From the NCBI RefSeq assembly GCF_019029495.1, contig NZ_JAERQM010000008.1, forward strand, positions 124,001 to 188,000: a DNA stretch of 64,000 nt, read 5' to 3'. The notes under the pieces are model-generated. The model made no database searches and was not told the DNA's origin. It saw nothing but the letters and a program-made list of their open reading frames with translations. Origin of the DNA: Falsiroseomonas oleicola. GTDB lineage: Bacteria > Pseudomonadota > Alphaproteobacteria > Acetobacterales > Acetobacteraceae. The position numbers were made by a program, and so were the translations under genes. Within the stretch, counting starts at the first letter, position 1, and each line of letters starts with the position of its first letter. Of the stretch, positions 10,167 through 21,844 are shown piece by piece.

Positions 10167-11456
10167 ATGAATGCGCTGTCCCGCCTGCCCATCGGCGTGG
10201 AACCGCCCAGCGAACGCCGCCGCCGCGGCGCGCGCAGCGGCGTGTTCGGCGTGCTCGATATCGGCACCACCAAGGTGGTCTGCCTGATCGCGCGCATCGA
10301 GGGCGATGGCGAACCGCGCGTGCTCGGCTTCGGCTGGCAGCGCGGCCGCGGCGTGAAGGGCGGTTCCATCATCGACCTGGAGGAGGCGGAGCGCGCCATC
10401 CGCGCCGCCGTCGGCCAGGCGGAGGAGATGGCGGATACCCAGCTTTCGGGCGCCATCGTCAACCTCTCCTGCGGCCAGCCGGATTCGCGGCTGCTGCATG
10501 TGCAATGGCCGATCGGCGGCCGTGCCGTGACCGAGGCCGACCTGCGCGCCATCCTCACCGAGGGCCGTCGCCGTGGCACGGAGGATGGTCGGGAGACGGT
10601 GCATGGCGCGCCGGTCTCCTTCACCGTCGATGCCACGCCCGGCGTCGAGGATCCGCGCGCCATGGTCTGCGACACGCTCGGCGCGCGGGTGCATCTGGTC
10701 GATGCTTCCCAGGCCGCCTTGCGCAACCTCGGCGCCTGCCTGGCGCGTTGCGACCTGGAGGTGCAGGAACTGGTCTCCTCCCCGCTCGCGGCCGGGCTCG
10801 CCACGCTGGTCGAGGATGAGAAGCGCATCGGCGCCACCGTCATCGACATGGGCGGCGGCACCACGTCCCTGGCCGTGTTCAGCGAGGGGCAGTTGCTGCA
10901 CACCGCGCAGATCCCGGTGGGCGGCTGGCAGGTGACGAACGACCTCGCCCGCGTGCTGTCCACGCCGATCAACCATGCGGAACGCCTGAAGACGCTGCAT
11001 GGCGGCGCCATGGCCGCGGCGGATGATGAGCGGGAGATGCTGCCCGTGCCGCTGGTCGGCGAGGATGAGGATCATATAGCGCGCGTGCCGCGCGCCATGA
11101 TCGTCAACATCATCCGGCCCCGGCTGGAGGAGACCTTCGAATTCGTGCGCGAACGTCTGGAAGCGGCCGGCCTGGCCAAGGAGGCCGGCACCCGCGTGGT
11201 GCTGACCGGCGGGGCCAGCCAGTTGATCGGCGCGCGCGAACTGGCCGCCCGCATCCTGGATCGCCAGGTGCGGATCGGCCGCCCGCGCAGCGTGCGCGGC
11301 CTGCCGGAGACCGCCGGCGGTCCGCCCTTCGCCGCCGCCATCGGGTTGCTCGCCTGGGGTGCCGGCGAAGGCCGCCCGCTGATCGACATCATCCCCGGCG
11401 CGGACCGGCAAGGCCGGCTCCGACGCTTCATCGAATGGCTGCGGGTGCGCGTCTGA
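10167..11456 (+). CDS. ftsA: FtsA, actin-like divisome membrane anchor
   Basis: Actin-family ATPase that tethers FtsZ to the membrane and recruits later division proteins. I chose ATG 10167 (MNALSRLP) because DIGTTKVVCLIA then sits about 30 residues in, as expected; an upstream in-frame ATG at 10119 lies inside ftsQ and adds a 16-residue tail unlike FtsA. 429 residues. The phosphate-binding motifs DIGTTK and DMGGGTTSLAVF and the adenosine motif VVLTGGASQLIG are visible. The C-terminus RRFIEWLRVRV is a plausible amphipathic membrane-targeting helix. Confidence 0.95.
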   Translation: MNALSRLPIGVEPPSERRRRGARSGVFGVLDIGTTKVVCLIARIEGDGEPRVLGFGWQRGRGVKGGSIIDLEEAERAIRAAVGQAEEMADTQLSGAIVNLSCGQPDSRLLHVQWPIGGRAVTEADLRAILTEGRRRGTEDGRETVHGAPVSFTVDATPGVEDPRAMVCDTLGARVHLVDASQAALRNLGACLARCDLEVQELVSSPLAAGLATLVEDEKRIGATVIDMGGGTTSLAVFSEGQLLHTAQIPVGGWQVTNDLARVLSTPINHAERLKTLHGGAMAAADDEREMLPVPLVGEDEDHIARVPRAMIVNIIRPRLEETFEFVRERLEAAGLAKEAGTRVVLTGGASQLIGARELAARILDRQVRIGRPRSVRGLPETAGGPPFAAAIGLLAWGAGEGRPLIDIIPGADRQGRLRRFIEWLRVRV

Positions 11457-11532
11457 TGCGCCCCGCCGGCTTCCACCCCTCCCCCTCTTCACGGCCTGAC
11501 TCAAGGCTGACCATCCAGGAAAGGCCCCTCCT

Positions 11533-13047
11533 ATGACCCTGAACCTGACCATCCCGAGCCAGCAGCACACGGATTTCAGCCCGCGCATCACCGTGATCGG
11601 CGTCGGCGGCGGCGGCACCAATGCCGTGAACAACATGGTCTCGATGGGGCTGGAAGGCGTCGAGTTCCTGGTCGCGAATACCGATGCGCAGTCGCTGCAG
11701 AACAGCAAGGCGGATCGCCGCGTGCAGCTCGGCTCCTATCTGACCCAGGGCCTCGGCGCCGGCGCGAAGCCCGAGATCGGCCGCGGCGCGGCGGAGGAAG
11801 CGGAAACCGAGCTGGCGCGCCATCTGGAAGGCAGCCACATGGTCTTCGTCACCGCCGGCATGGGCGGCGGCACCGGCACCGGCGCGGCGCCGGTGATCGC
11901 CCGCATGGCGCGGGAACGCGGCATCCTGACCGTCGGCGTGGTGACCAAGCCCTTCGACTTCGAGGGGCCGAAGCGCCGCAAGGCGGCCGATGCCGGCATC
12001 GAGGAGCTGCAGCAGTTCGTCGATACGCTGATCGTCATCCCGAACCAGAACCTTTTCCGCCTGGCGAATGAGCGCACGACCTTCGCGGAAGCCTTCCGCA
12101 TGGCCGACAACGTGCTCTACATGGGCGTGCGCGGCGTGACGGACCTGATGGTCAATCCCGGCCTGGTGAATCTCGACTTCGCCGATATCCGCACCGTGAT
12201 GGCGGAGATGGGCAAGGCGATGATGGGCACCGGCGAGGCCGAGGGCGAGGGCCGCGCGGTGAAGGCTTCCGAGGAAGCCATCAGCAACCCGCTGCTGGAG
12301 GACACCTCCATGCACGGCGCGCGCGGCGTTCTGATCAACATCACCGGCGGCCTCGACATGACGCTGTTCGAGGTGGACGAGGCGGCCAACCGCATCCGCA
12401 AGGAAGTGGACGAGGACGCGAATGTGATCTTCGGCTCCTCGGTCGATGAGAACATGAACGGCCGCATCCGCGTCTCCGTCGTCGCCACCGGCATCGATGC
12501 GCGTGAGGCACGGGAGGCGGAGCGGCCGAAGCTGGTCGCGGTGGGCGGCGGCGGTGTGCTTCAGGCGGTGGCGAGCGCGCCCGTGCCGCATGCGGCCCCG
12601 GCCCAGCCGGCCAACCGTGCGCCGGGCGGCTTCACGCCGCGCGTCGCGGCCCAGCCCCACAGCCAGCCGCAGGCACAGCCCGGTGCGATGCGCCCGGCGC
12701 AGACCTATGCGGCGCCGAACCCCGCCCCGGTGGCCGAAGCCGTTGTCGCCCCGGTGGCGGAAGCGCCGGTGACGCTGGCCCAGCCGGCGGAGCCCGCGCT
12801 GCGCGCCCCGGCCGGCACCCGCCAGCCCGCGGCGCCGATGCCCCAGGCCCAGCCGGGCGGGCTGAACAACCTGTTCCGTCGCGCCACCGGCCTGATGCGT
12901 CGCGACCTGCCGGAGGCGCCGCAGCACCATGCCGCGCCGGCGCCGCGGATGGAGCCGGCAGCCGCGCCGCGCCCGGTGACCGCGCCGGCGCAGCAGGATG
13001 AGATGGGCCTCGACATCCCGACCTTCCTGCGCCGCCAGAGCAACTGA
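11533..13047 (+). CDS. ftsz: FtsZ, tubulin-like division GTPase
   Basis: GTPase that polymerises into the Z ring. It has 504 residues, longer than E. coli FtsZ because of a Pro/Ala/Gln-rich disordered linker from about residue 335 to 490, as is common in alphaproteobacteria. The GTPase core shows [13 protein letters not shown], the tubulin signature GGGTGTG at 111-117, and the T7-loop area [11 protein letters not shown]. The last residues [11 protein letters not shown] are the conserved peptide that binds FtsA and other partners. A 76-bp gap with AGGAAAGG before the ATG gives it its own strong ribosome-binding site. Its stop codon lies inside a hairpin (13044-13068). Confidence 0.98.
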   Translation: MTLNLTIPSQQHTDFSPRITVIGVGGGGTNAVNNMVSMGLEGVEFLVANTDAQSLQNSKADRRVQLGSYLTQGLGAGAKPEIGRGAAEEAETELARHLEGSHMVFVTAGMGGGTGTGAAPVIARMARERGILTVGVVTKPFDFEGPKRRKAADAGIEELQQFVDTLIVIPNQNLFRLANERTTFAEAFRMADNVLYMGVRGVTDLMVNPGLVNLDFADIRTVMAEMGKAMMGTGEAEGEGRAVKASEEAISNPLLEDTSMHGARGVLINITGGLDMTLFEVDEAANRIRKEVDEDANVIFGSSVDENMNGRIRVSVVATGIDAREAREAERPKLVAVGGGGVLQAVASAPVPHAAPAQPANRAPGGFTPRVAAQPHSQPQAQPGAMRPAQTYAAPNPAPVAEAVVAPVAEAPVTLAQPAEPALRAPAGTRQPAAPMPQAQPGGLNNLFRRATGLMRRDLPEAPQHHAAPAPRMEPAAAPRPVTAPAQQDEMGLDIPTFLRRQSN

Positions 13048-13068
13048 GGGTATTTTACCGGCCCTCAG
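13044..13068 (+). other. Hairpin enclosing the ftsZ stop codon
   Basis: Stem CTGAGGG (13044-13050) pairs with CCCTCAG (13062-13068) around an 11-nt loop, and the ftsZ TGA lies inside the left arm. No T-run follows, so it is not a classical terminator. It is the first of a series of hairpins that fill the start of the 496-bp ftsZ-lpxC gap. Confidence 0.5.
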
Positions 13069-13077
13069 GCGCCGGGC

Positions 13078-13155
13078 GCACCCTCCGGGTGCTTGGCTCG
13101 CCGGACTTCCGGCGGGCCGCGTTCGCGGCCTCGGCCGGCTTCACCGGCCGCAGGT
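13078..13155 (+). repeat. Four-hairpin repeat element, copy A
   Basis: Four perfect short hairpins follow each other almost without spacing: GCACCC/GGGTGC with loop TCC (13078-13092), CGCCGG/CCGGCG with loop ACTT (13099-13114), GGCCGC/GCGGCC with loop GTTC (13115-13130), and GGCCGG/CCGGCC with loop CTTCA (13133-13149). Linkers are TTGGCT, none, TC, then GCAGGT. The same series of loops and linkers occurs on the minus strand at 21013-20935 with different stems. I know of no named family for it. It follows ftsZ and lies about 180 bp upstream of the proposed lpxC promoter. Confidence 0.75.
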
Positions 13156-13205
13156 CTGGCATTTCGGGCGTTGTTGTCCGATCCCGTATCCAATCCCATG
13201 CAAGC

Positions 13206-13230
13206 CCGGACGGCGCACATCGCCGTCCGG
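13206..13230 (+). other. Strong 10-bp hairpin in the ftsZ-lpxC gap
   Basis: CCGGACGGCG (13206-13215) pairs perfectly with CGCCGTCCGG (13221-13230) around the loop CACAT. No T-run follows on either strand, so a Rho-independent terminator is not supported. It may slow or separate transcription between the dcw cluster and lpxC. Confidence 0.5.
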
Positions 13231-13337
13231 AGGCCGGAACAAGGCCGGTACCGGCAGTTGAAATGCGGCCCGGTCGATATAAGGCAAAACAGGGCAGATT
13301 GCGGCGAAATTGAGGCCGCAACGCAGCGCAGCATATG

Positions 13338-13366
13338 TTGTTTTTCAATGGCTTGCGACGTAATAC
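13338..13366 (+). promoter_or_regulatory. Candidate lpxC promoter
   Basis: In the one AT-richer patch of the ftsZ-lpxC gap, TTGTTT (13338-13343) and TAATAC (13361-13366) are separated by exactly 17 bp, a plausible sigma-70-type pair. It would leave a leader of about 170 nt before the lpxC ATG. That leader contains hairpins GCCGGCC/GGCCGGC (13449-13468) and GCGGCC/GGCCGC (13497-13510). Confidence 0.45.
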
Positions 13367-13543
13367 GGAGAAACAACGCTTGAATGGCATCCCCGCCACC
13401 GGGATGGCATTACAGCACTGGGGAATCGGGTTTCGGCGCCCCGCGGAAGCCGGCCTTGGATGGCCGGCACCGCTTCTGAAAGGCACATCCGGACAAGCGG
13501 CCAAGGCCGCGCCGCCGGATGAGGTCAGGGGCGCAGGACGAGC

Positions 13544-14491
13544 ATGGACGGTTTCCTTCCGATCGAGCGGCGGCGGCGGCGGACGCTGAAGACGGCGATC
13601 GGCTGCGTGGGCGTCGGCCTGCACAGCGGGCGCCGCGTCTCCCTCACCCTTCGCCCGGCCGTGGCCGGCACCGGCATCGTCTTCCGCCGCACCGATCTCG
13701 GCATCGATATTCCCGCCCGCTTCGACCGCGTGGTCGATACCCGCCTCTGCACCGCCCTCGTCGCCGAAGGCGCGCCCCAGGCGCGGATCGGCACGGTGGA
13801 GCATGTGATGGCGGCGCTGGCCGGTTCCGGCGTCACCGACGCGATCCTCGACCTGGATGGGCCGGAAGTGCCGATCCTGGACGGCTCCGCCGCGCCCTTC
13901 ATCTTCCTGATCGACTGCGCCGGGCTGGTCAGCCTGGACGCGCCGGCCCCCGTGATCGAGGTTCTGCGCCGCGTGCGGGTCGAGGAAAAGGACGCCTTCG
14001 TCGAACTGCATCCCGCCAGCCTGCCGGGCTTCGAGGCCTCCATGGGCATCGAATTCCCGGCCACCGCCATCGGCAGCCAGCAGGTCAGTCTCCGCCTGAC
14101 GCCCGCTGCCTTCCGCGCCGGCCTGGCCGATGCCCGTACCTTCACCCTGGCCGAGGAAATCGCCCGACTGCGCGCCGCGGGCCTGGCCCAGGGCGGCAGC
14201 CTGGAGAACGCCATCGTGGTCGACGGCCCGCTGGTGCTGAACCCCGGCGGGCTGCGCCGGCCGGATGAATTCGTCCGCCACAAGCTGCTGGACGTGGTGG
14301 GCGACCTGGCCCTGGCCGGTGCCGCGCTCTCCGCCCGCTTCGTTGGCCATCGCTCCGGCCATGCGCTGAACAACAAGCTGCTGCGGGCGATGTTCGCCGA
14401 TCGCAGCGCCTGGCGGATGGTGGATGGCGAGATGCCGATGGACGGAGTCGCGACCCGCCTGCCCGCCGCCGCCGCCCCGGCGATGGCGTAA
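13544..14491 (+). CDS. lpxC: LpxC, UDP-3-O-acyl-GlcNAc deacetylase
   Basis: Zinc amidase catalysing the committed step of lipid A synthesis in the cytoplasm. It has 315 residues. Visible zinc- and active-site segments are GTVEHVMAAL (His at about 87), HKLLDVVGDLAL with the second His and Asp, and HRSGHALNNKL with the catalytic His. The N-terminal core GVGLHSGRRVSLTL is typical. It follows ftsZ after a long structured gap, as in other alphaproteobacterial dcw clusters, so it probably has its own promoter. Confidence 0.97.
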   Translation: MDGFLPIERRRRRTLKTAIGCVGVGLHSGRRVSLTLRPAVAGTGIVFRRTDLGIDIPARFDRVVDTRLCTALVAEGAPQARIGTVEHVMAALAGSGVTDAILDLDGPEVPILDGSAAPFIFLIDCAGLVSLDAPAPVIEVLRRVRVEEKDAFVELHPASLPGFEASMGIEFPATAIGSQQVSLRLTPAAFRAGLADARTFTLAEEIARLRAAGLAQGGSLENAIVVDGPLVLNPGGLRRPDEFVRHKLLDVVGDLALAGAALSARFVGHRSGHALNNKLLRAMFADRSAWRMVDGEMPMDGVATRLPAAAAPAMA

Positions 14492-14493
14492 AG

Positions 14494-14525
14494 CCGGCGC
14501 CTTATCACCAGGTTTCCGGCGCCGG
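14494..14525 (+). terminator. Possible terminator hairpin after lpxC
   Basis: CCGGCGCC (14494-14501) pairs with GGCGCCGG (14518-14525) around a 16-nt loop just after the lpxC stop. There is no T-run, so factor-independent termination is doubtful. Confidence 0.3.
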
Positions 14526-14587
14526 GTGACAGGCCGGCGGCGATGACCTACAGCAGCGTCGAAGCGGCGGCGCCACGCCTTGCCGTC

Positions 14588-14605
14588 ACCATGCCCCGGC
14601 ATGGT
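14588..14605 (+). promoter_or_regulatory. 18-bp palindrome upstream of bamD
   Basis: ACCATGCC and GGCATGGT flank a central CC to make a perfect 18-bp palindrome that ends 13 bp before the bamD ATG. It touches a TATAGG hexamer (14605-14610). It could be an operator for a dimeric regulator or a hairpin in the bamD leader. Which one cannot be told from sequence. Confidence 0.4.
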
Positions 14606-14618
14606 ATAGGGAAGCCCC

Positions 14619-15470
14619 ATGCCTGACCGGTGCGCGATGCTTCGACGCCTTATGCCCCTCCTGCTCATCCTGCCCATCGCCGCCTGCTCGGCCTGGGACG
14701 GGCGCATGAATTCGCTCGGCGCCGGCACCGCCCGGGTCGCCGATCGCGACCAGTCGGCCGAATCGCTTTACGCCCAGGGCATGGAGGCGCTGGCCGCCGA
14801 GCGCTACCAGCGCGCGGTCGAGCTGTTCGACCTGGTGGAGCGCGAGCACCCCTATTCGGCCTTCGCCACCAACGCCAAGCTGATGTCGGCCTATGGCGAA
14901 TACATGCGCAACCGCTACACGGAAGCCCTCGGTGCGCTGGACCGCTTCATCCAGCTGCATCCGGCGCATCGCGACATCGCCTATGCCTACTATCTGCGGG
15001 CGCTGAGCTATTACGAGCAGATCAACGACATCCAGCGCGACCAGCGCACCACGGAACAGGCCATGGCGGCGCTGCAGGATGTCTCCAACCGCTTTCCCAA
15101 CACCCCCTATGCTCGCGATGCGCGGCTGAAGATGGACCTCGCCCGGGACCATCTGGCGGGCCGGGAGATGACGATCGGCCGCTTCTACCAGACGCGCCAG
15201 CTGCACACCGCCGCGATCGGCCGCTTCCGCCGCGTGGTCGATGAATTCCAGACCACCAACCATGTGCCGGAGGCCTTGCACCGCCTGACGGAGCTGTACC
15301 TGACCCTCGGACTGGTCGAGGAAGCCCGCCGCACCGCCTCCGTGCTAGGCCACAACTACCCCGGCAGCCCGTGGTACCAGGACAGCTATGCCCTGCTGGT
15401 GGACGGCGCCGAGGGCACCGAACCGAACCGCCCCGGCTTCATCCGCCGCGTGGTCGGGTCCATCTTCTGA
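14619..15470 (+). CDS. bamD: BamD, outer-membrane assembly lipoprotein
   Basis: Essential lipoprotein of the BAM complex, which folds beta-barrel proteins into the outer membrane. It has 283 residues. A short lipoprotein signal ends in LPIAAC, with the lipidated Cys at residue 23 from the first ATG; the ATG at 14637 is an equally good start. The mature part contains TPR-like helices: AESLYAQGMEALAAERYQRAVELF, YPYSAFA-type turns, and RDIAYAYYLRALSYYEQI. The order lpxC-bamD-recN-ligA is common in alphaproteobacteria. Confidence 0.95.
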   Translation: MPDRCAMLRRLMPLLLILPIAACSAWDGRMNSLGAGTARVADRDQSAESLYAQGMEALAAERYQRAVELFDLVEREHPYSAFATNAKLMSAYGEYMRNRYTEALGALDRFIQLHPAHRDIAYAYYLRALSYYEQINDIQRDQRTTEQAMAALQDVSNRFPNTPYARDARLKMDLARDHLAGREMTIGRFYQTRQLHTAAIGRFRRVVDEFQTTNHVPEALHRLTELYLTLGLVEEARRTASVLGHNYPGSPWYQDSYALLVDGAEGTEPNRPGFIRRVVGSIF

Positions 15471-15513
15471 CGCCGCGCGCGCGGTTGGTGCGATTGAACG
15501 CGCCTGTCGCGCG

Positions 15514-19352
<3,839 letters not shown>

Positions 19353-19427
19353 ACCATCAACGGGGCTGATGCGCGGGATCAGCCCTATTCGTTTCCGGCG
19401 CGGCGCGGCCGCGCGCAGCATCGGGCC

Positions 19428-20048
19428 ATGCCGATCGACCCGACCCTGTTCCTCGCCTTCCTCGCCGCCGCCTGGGTGCTGATCCTCACCCCGGGGCCGG
19501 ACATGCTGTTCGTCATCGGGCAGAGCCTGGCGGGGGGCGCGCGCCGCGGCTGGGCGGCGATGGCGGGCATCGTCACCGGGGCGATGGTGCATGTGGCGCT
19601 GGCGGCCTCCGGCGTCGCGGCGCTGATCGCGACCTCGCCCCTGCTGTTCGAGGCCTTGCGGGTCGTGGGAGCGGGCTACCTGATCTGGCTCGGCATCGGC
19701 GCGCTGCGGGCGGCCTGGCGCGGTGGCGGCGCGGTGCGGCCGGCAGGGCCGGTGCGGCATGCCTTCCGCGAGGGGTTCCTGACCAACCTGACCAACCCCA
19801 AGGTCATCCTGTTCTTCCTGGCCTTCCTGCCGCAGTTCGTCGACCCCGCGCGCGGGCCGGCCTGGCTTCAGATGGCGCTGCTCGGGCCGCTGGTGCCACT
19901 GATGTCGCTGCCCGCCTATGGGCTGCTGATCGCCGGCGCCGGGCGGGCGGCGGATCGGCTGGCGCGCCATGCGCGGTGCCTGGAGGGGCTGGCGGGGGCG
20001 GTGTTCCTGGGGCTCGGCCTGCGGTTGCTGCTACCCTCCCGCGGCTGA
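19428..20048 (+). CDS. LysE/RhtB-family amino-acid exporter
   Basis: Inner-membrane exporter of the RhtB/LysE family, which expels amino acids such as homoserine, threonine or lysine. It has 206 residues and about six hydrophobic segments. The N-terminal signature LTPGPDMLFVIGQSLAGGARRG and the later FREGFLTNLTNPKVILFFLAFLPQFV are characteristic. The substrate cannot be predicted. It is convergent with the next gene, with only 4 bp between the two stop codons. Confidence 0.93.
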   Translation: MPIDPTLFLAFLAAAWVLILTPGPDMLFVIGQSLAGGARRGWAAMAGIVTGAMVHVALAASGVAALIATSPLLFEALRVVGAGYLIWLGIGALRAAWRGGGAVRPAGPVRHAFREGFLTNLTNPKVILFFLAFLPQFVDPARGPAWLQMALLGPLVPLMSLPAYGLLIAGAGRAADRLARHARCLEGLAGAVFLGLGLRLLLPSRG

Positions 20049-20052
20049 AATC

Positions 20053-20523
20053 CTACGCCTCCTCCCACTGCTTCGTGACGGTCACGCCGGTCACGGTGCC
20101 AGGGAACAGATGGACCTCGTAGCGATCCGCCCCGTCCAGCCCGTCCGGGCTCAGGGCGCCGAGGCCGGCGAAGGTCACCAGGGCGCGCAGCGGCACAGGC
20201 GGCACCCGTGCCAGCGCCGCCCCTGCCCGCGCATCGGTCAGGCCGAGGATCGCGATCCGCCCGCTGGGCGCGTGCAACGGCGCCTCCGCCACATGATCGA
20301 GGCCGGCGAGGTCCAGCGCCGGTCGCGCCGCATGCAGCAGGACCCGCACGGGCACCGGCATGTTCCGAACCGTCGAGACAACCAGGATGCCCGGCGCGGT
20401 ATTCAGCCGCGCGCGCAGCACGGGCTCCGGCCAGTAGATCGGCGCATCCGGCCAGGACACGGCGTCGCAGAGCAGGAACTGGTGGTAGTCGGCCATCAGG
20501 GTGCCATCGAACAGGGGTGTCAT
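20053..20523 (-). CDS. Hypothetical protein, 156 residues
   Basis: I do not recognise a family. The protein starts MTPLFDGTLMADYHQFLLCD, has no signal peptide or membrane segment, and alternates short beta-type stretches (ILVVSTVRNMPVPVRVLLHAA, IAILGLTDARAG) with an acidic, aromatic C-terminus that ends near VTVTKQWEEA. An internal ATG at 20496 (MADYHQF) is an alternative start. Codon usage matches the neighbours, and the frame is convergent with the exporter, so it is likely a real gene. The product appears cytoplasmic. Confidence 0.7.
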   Translation of the reverse strand: MTPLFDGTLMADYHQFLLCDAVSWPDAPIYWPEPVLRARLNTAPGILVVSTVRNMPVPVRVLLHAARPALDLAGLDHVAEAPLHAPSGRIAILGLTDARAGAALARVPPVPLRALVTFAGLGALSPDGLDGADRYEVHLFPGTVTGVTVTKQWEEA

Positions 20524-20583
20524 GGGCGGATAAACCCGTCAGCCACCTTGTGTTTCCCATCCTGGCGCGCTGAATCTGTCGCC

Positions 20584-20913
20584 ATGTCCGCATTCATGAT
20601 CGCCACGCTGATGCTCTCCGTGGCCGCCTATATCCACACCGTCTCCGGCAAGCTCGGCCTGCGGCTGGAGAAGCCCGCGGCGGAGGTTCTCTGGCGCATC
20701 TCCTCCGCCGCGGCCCTGCTGACCTGGGTGGCGCTCATCCTGCACGGCTACACCACGCGCTACTGGTCGGAGCCCACCGCCGCGCTGTTCGGCTCCTTCG
20801 CCCTGAACTGGTGGTTCGGCCATCGTGGGCCGAAGCCGGGATGGCCGCTGGTCTCCGTGCTATTCGCCGCAGTTGGGCTGGGGCTGGCGACCTATTCCTT
20901 TCTCTACGAGTGA
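20584..20913 (+). CDS. Small membrane protein, 109 residues
   Basis: Starts at ATG 20584 (MSAFMIATLMLSVAAYIHTVSG). Three to four hydrophobic segments cover most of the chain: residues 1-17, a stretch around ISSAAALLTWVALILHGY, one near TAALFGSFALNWWF, and LVSVLFAAVGLGLATYSFLYE at the end. No catalytic motif is visible. It is divergent from the hypothetical gene at 20053 with 60 bp between starts. The call as a membrane protein is secure, its function is unknown. Confidence 0.75.
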   Translation: MSAFMIATLMLSVAAYIHTVSGKLGLRLEKPAAEVLWRISSAAALLTWVALILHGYTTRYWSEPTAALFGSFALNWWFGHRGPKPGWPLVSVLFAAVGLGLATYSFLYE

Positions 20914-21059
20914 TTCCAAATCCCATTGATCGAAACCTGCGGCCAGCGAAGCTGGCCGAGCGCCCGATGGGCGCCGCGCCAAGTGGCGCGTCGCCAAGCC
21001 GGCGGATGCCGGCGCCGGCGACAGAGGCGGTGATCGGCACGATCACCGGGATTTGGTAT
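20914..21059 (-). repeat. Four-hairpin repeat element, copy B, with terminal inverted repeats
   Basis: Read on the minus strand, the core (21013-20935) has stems GCCGGC with loop ATCC, CGCGCC/GGCGCG with loop ACTT, GCGCCC/GGGCGC with loop ATC, and GGCCAGC/GCTGGCC with loop TTC, joined by TTGGCGA, none, TC and GCAGGT. The loop and linker plan is that of copy A at 13078 with all stems changed. A further hairpin CGGTGATCG/CGATCACCG (21028-21048) and 9-bp terminal inverted repeats CCAAATCCC (20916-20924) and GGGATTTGG (21048-21056) enclose it. It lies between two convergent genes and encodes the last residues of the downstream one. Confidence 0.75.
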
Positions 21060-21840
21060 GAGGTGCCAGGTCGAGGCGCCAGGCCTCGGCATCCAGGTCG
21101 GAGACGGGAAAGCGCTGGCGCACCAGCGGGTCGTGGCCCGGGATCACCAGCGTCTCGTCCCCCCCGGCCAAAGCGCGGGCCTTGCGCCAGCCCTGGATCA
21201 GCGCGCCGACGTCGAAGACGATCGGGAAGGGAATCTGCCGCTGCATATTGGCGTAGTAGTGACTGGCATCGCCCGCGATCACCAGCGGGCCGCGCTCGGT
21301 CGCGATCTTCACCATCTGAAGCCCGTCCGAATGGCCGCCCACACCGTGCAGGGTGACGCCGGGTGCAACCTGCCCTTCCCCATCGTGGAACTGCACCCGC
21401 TCGGCATACAGGGCGCGGATTAGGCGGACCACATCCTCCACCTCGAAGGTCTGGCGCAGGCAGATGCTGCACATGTGGCGGCCCGTGGCGAAGGCCACCT
21501 CCCGGTCCTGGATATGGAAGGTGGCGTTGGGGAACAGGTCGAGATTGCCGGCGTGGTCGTAATGCAGATGGGTGATGATGACGTCGCGGATGGCGGCGGG
21601 GTCGCTGCCCACGGCGCGCAGCGCCTCCTCCACCGGGCGCAGCAGGCTGCGGTTGCGGCGGGCGGCGGTGTCAGCGGAGTAGCCGGTATCGACCAGGATC
21701 TCCCGCCCTTCGGGGCCACGCAGCAGCCAGACGAAGTAGTCCATCGGCATCGCCTCATGCGCATCCGGCACGGGCGACATGAAATTGGCCTGGGCGGTGC
21801 GCTCATGATGCGCATAGCGCAGGGCGAGGACCTGCCACAT
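21043..21840 (-). CDS. Metallo-beta-lactamase-fold hydrolase (lactonase-like)
   Basis: Cytoplasmic metal-dependent hydrolase. The start is ATG 21840 (MWQVLALRYAHHER), 4 nt after the stop of the dehydrogenase gene it follows. It has 265 residues. The binuclear metal site is seen as HLHYDHAGN (residues 91-99), with later AGDASHYY and VIPGHDP. The arrangement and the N-terminal PMDYFVWLL resemble N-acyl-homoserine-lactone lactonases of the AttM/AiiB group, but substrate is an inference. The last codons (HTKSR) are supplied by the terminal repeat of the hairpin element, so the C-terminus may have been remodelled by its insertion. Confidence 0.88.
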   Translation of the reverse strand: MWQVLALRYAHHERTAQANFMSPVPDAHEAMPMDYFVWLLRGPEGREILVDTGYSADTAARRNRSLLRPVEEALRAVGSDPAAIRDVIITHLHYDHAGNLDLFPNATFHIQDREVAFATGRHMCSICLRQTFEVEDVVRLIRALYAERVQFHDGEGQVAPGVTLHGVGGHSDGLQMVKIATERGPLVIAGDASHYYANMQRQIPFPIVFDVGALIQGWRKARALAGGDETLVIPGHDPLVRQRFPVSDLDAEAWRLDLAPHTKSR

Positions 21841-21844
21841 CGTC

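Noticed and set aside
13206-13230. Strong hairpin as a Rho-independent terminator of the dcw operon
   Set aside because: No T-run follows on either strand, so it is listed only as a hairpin.
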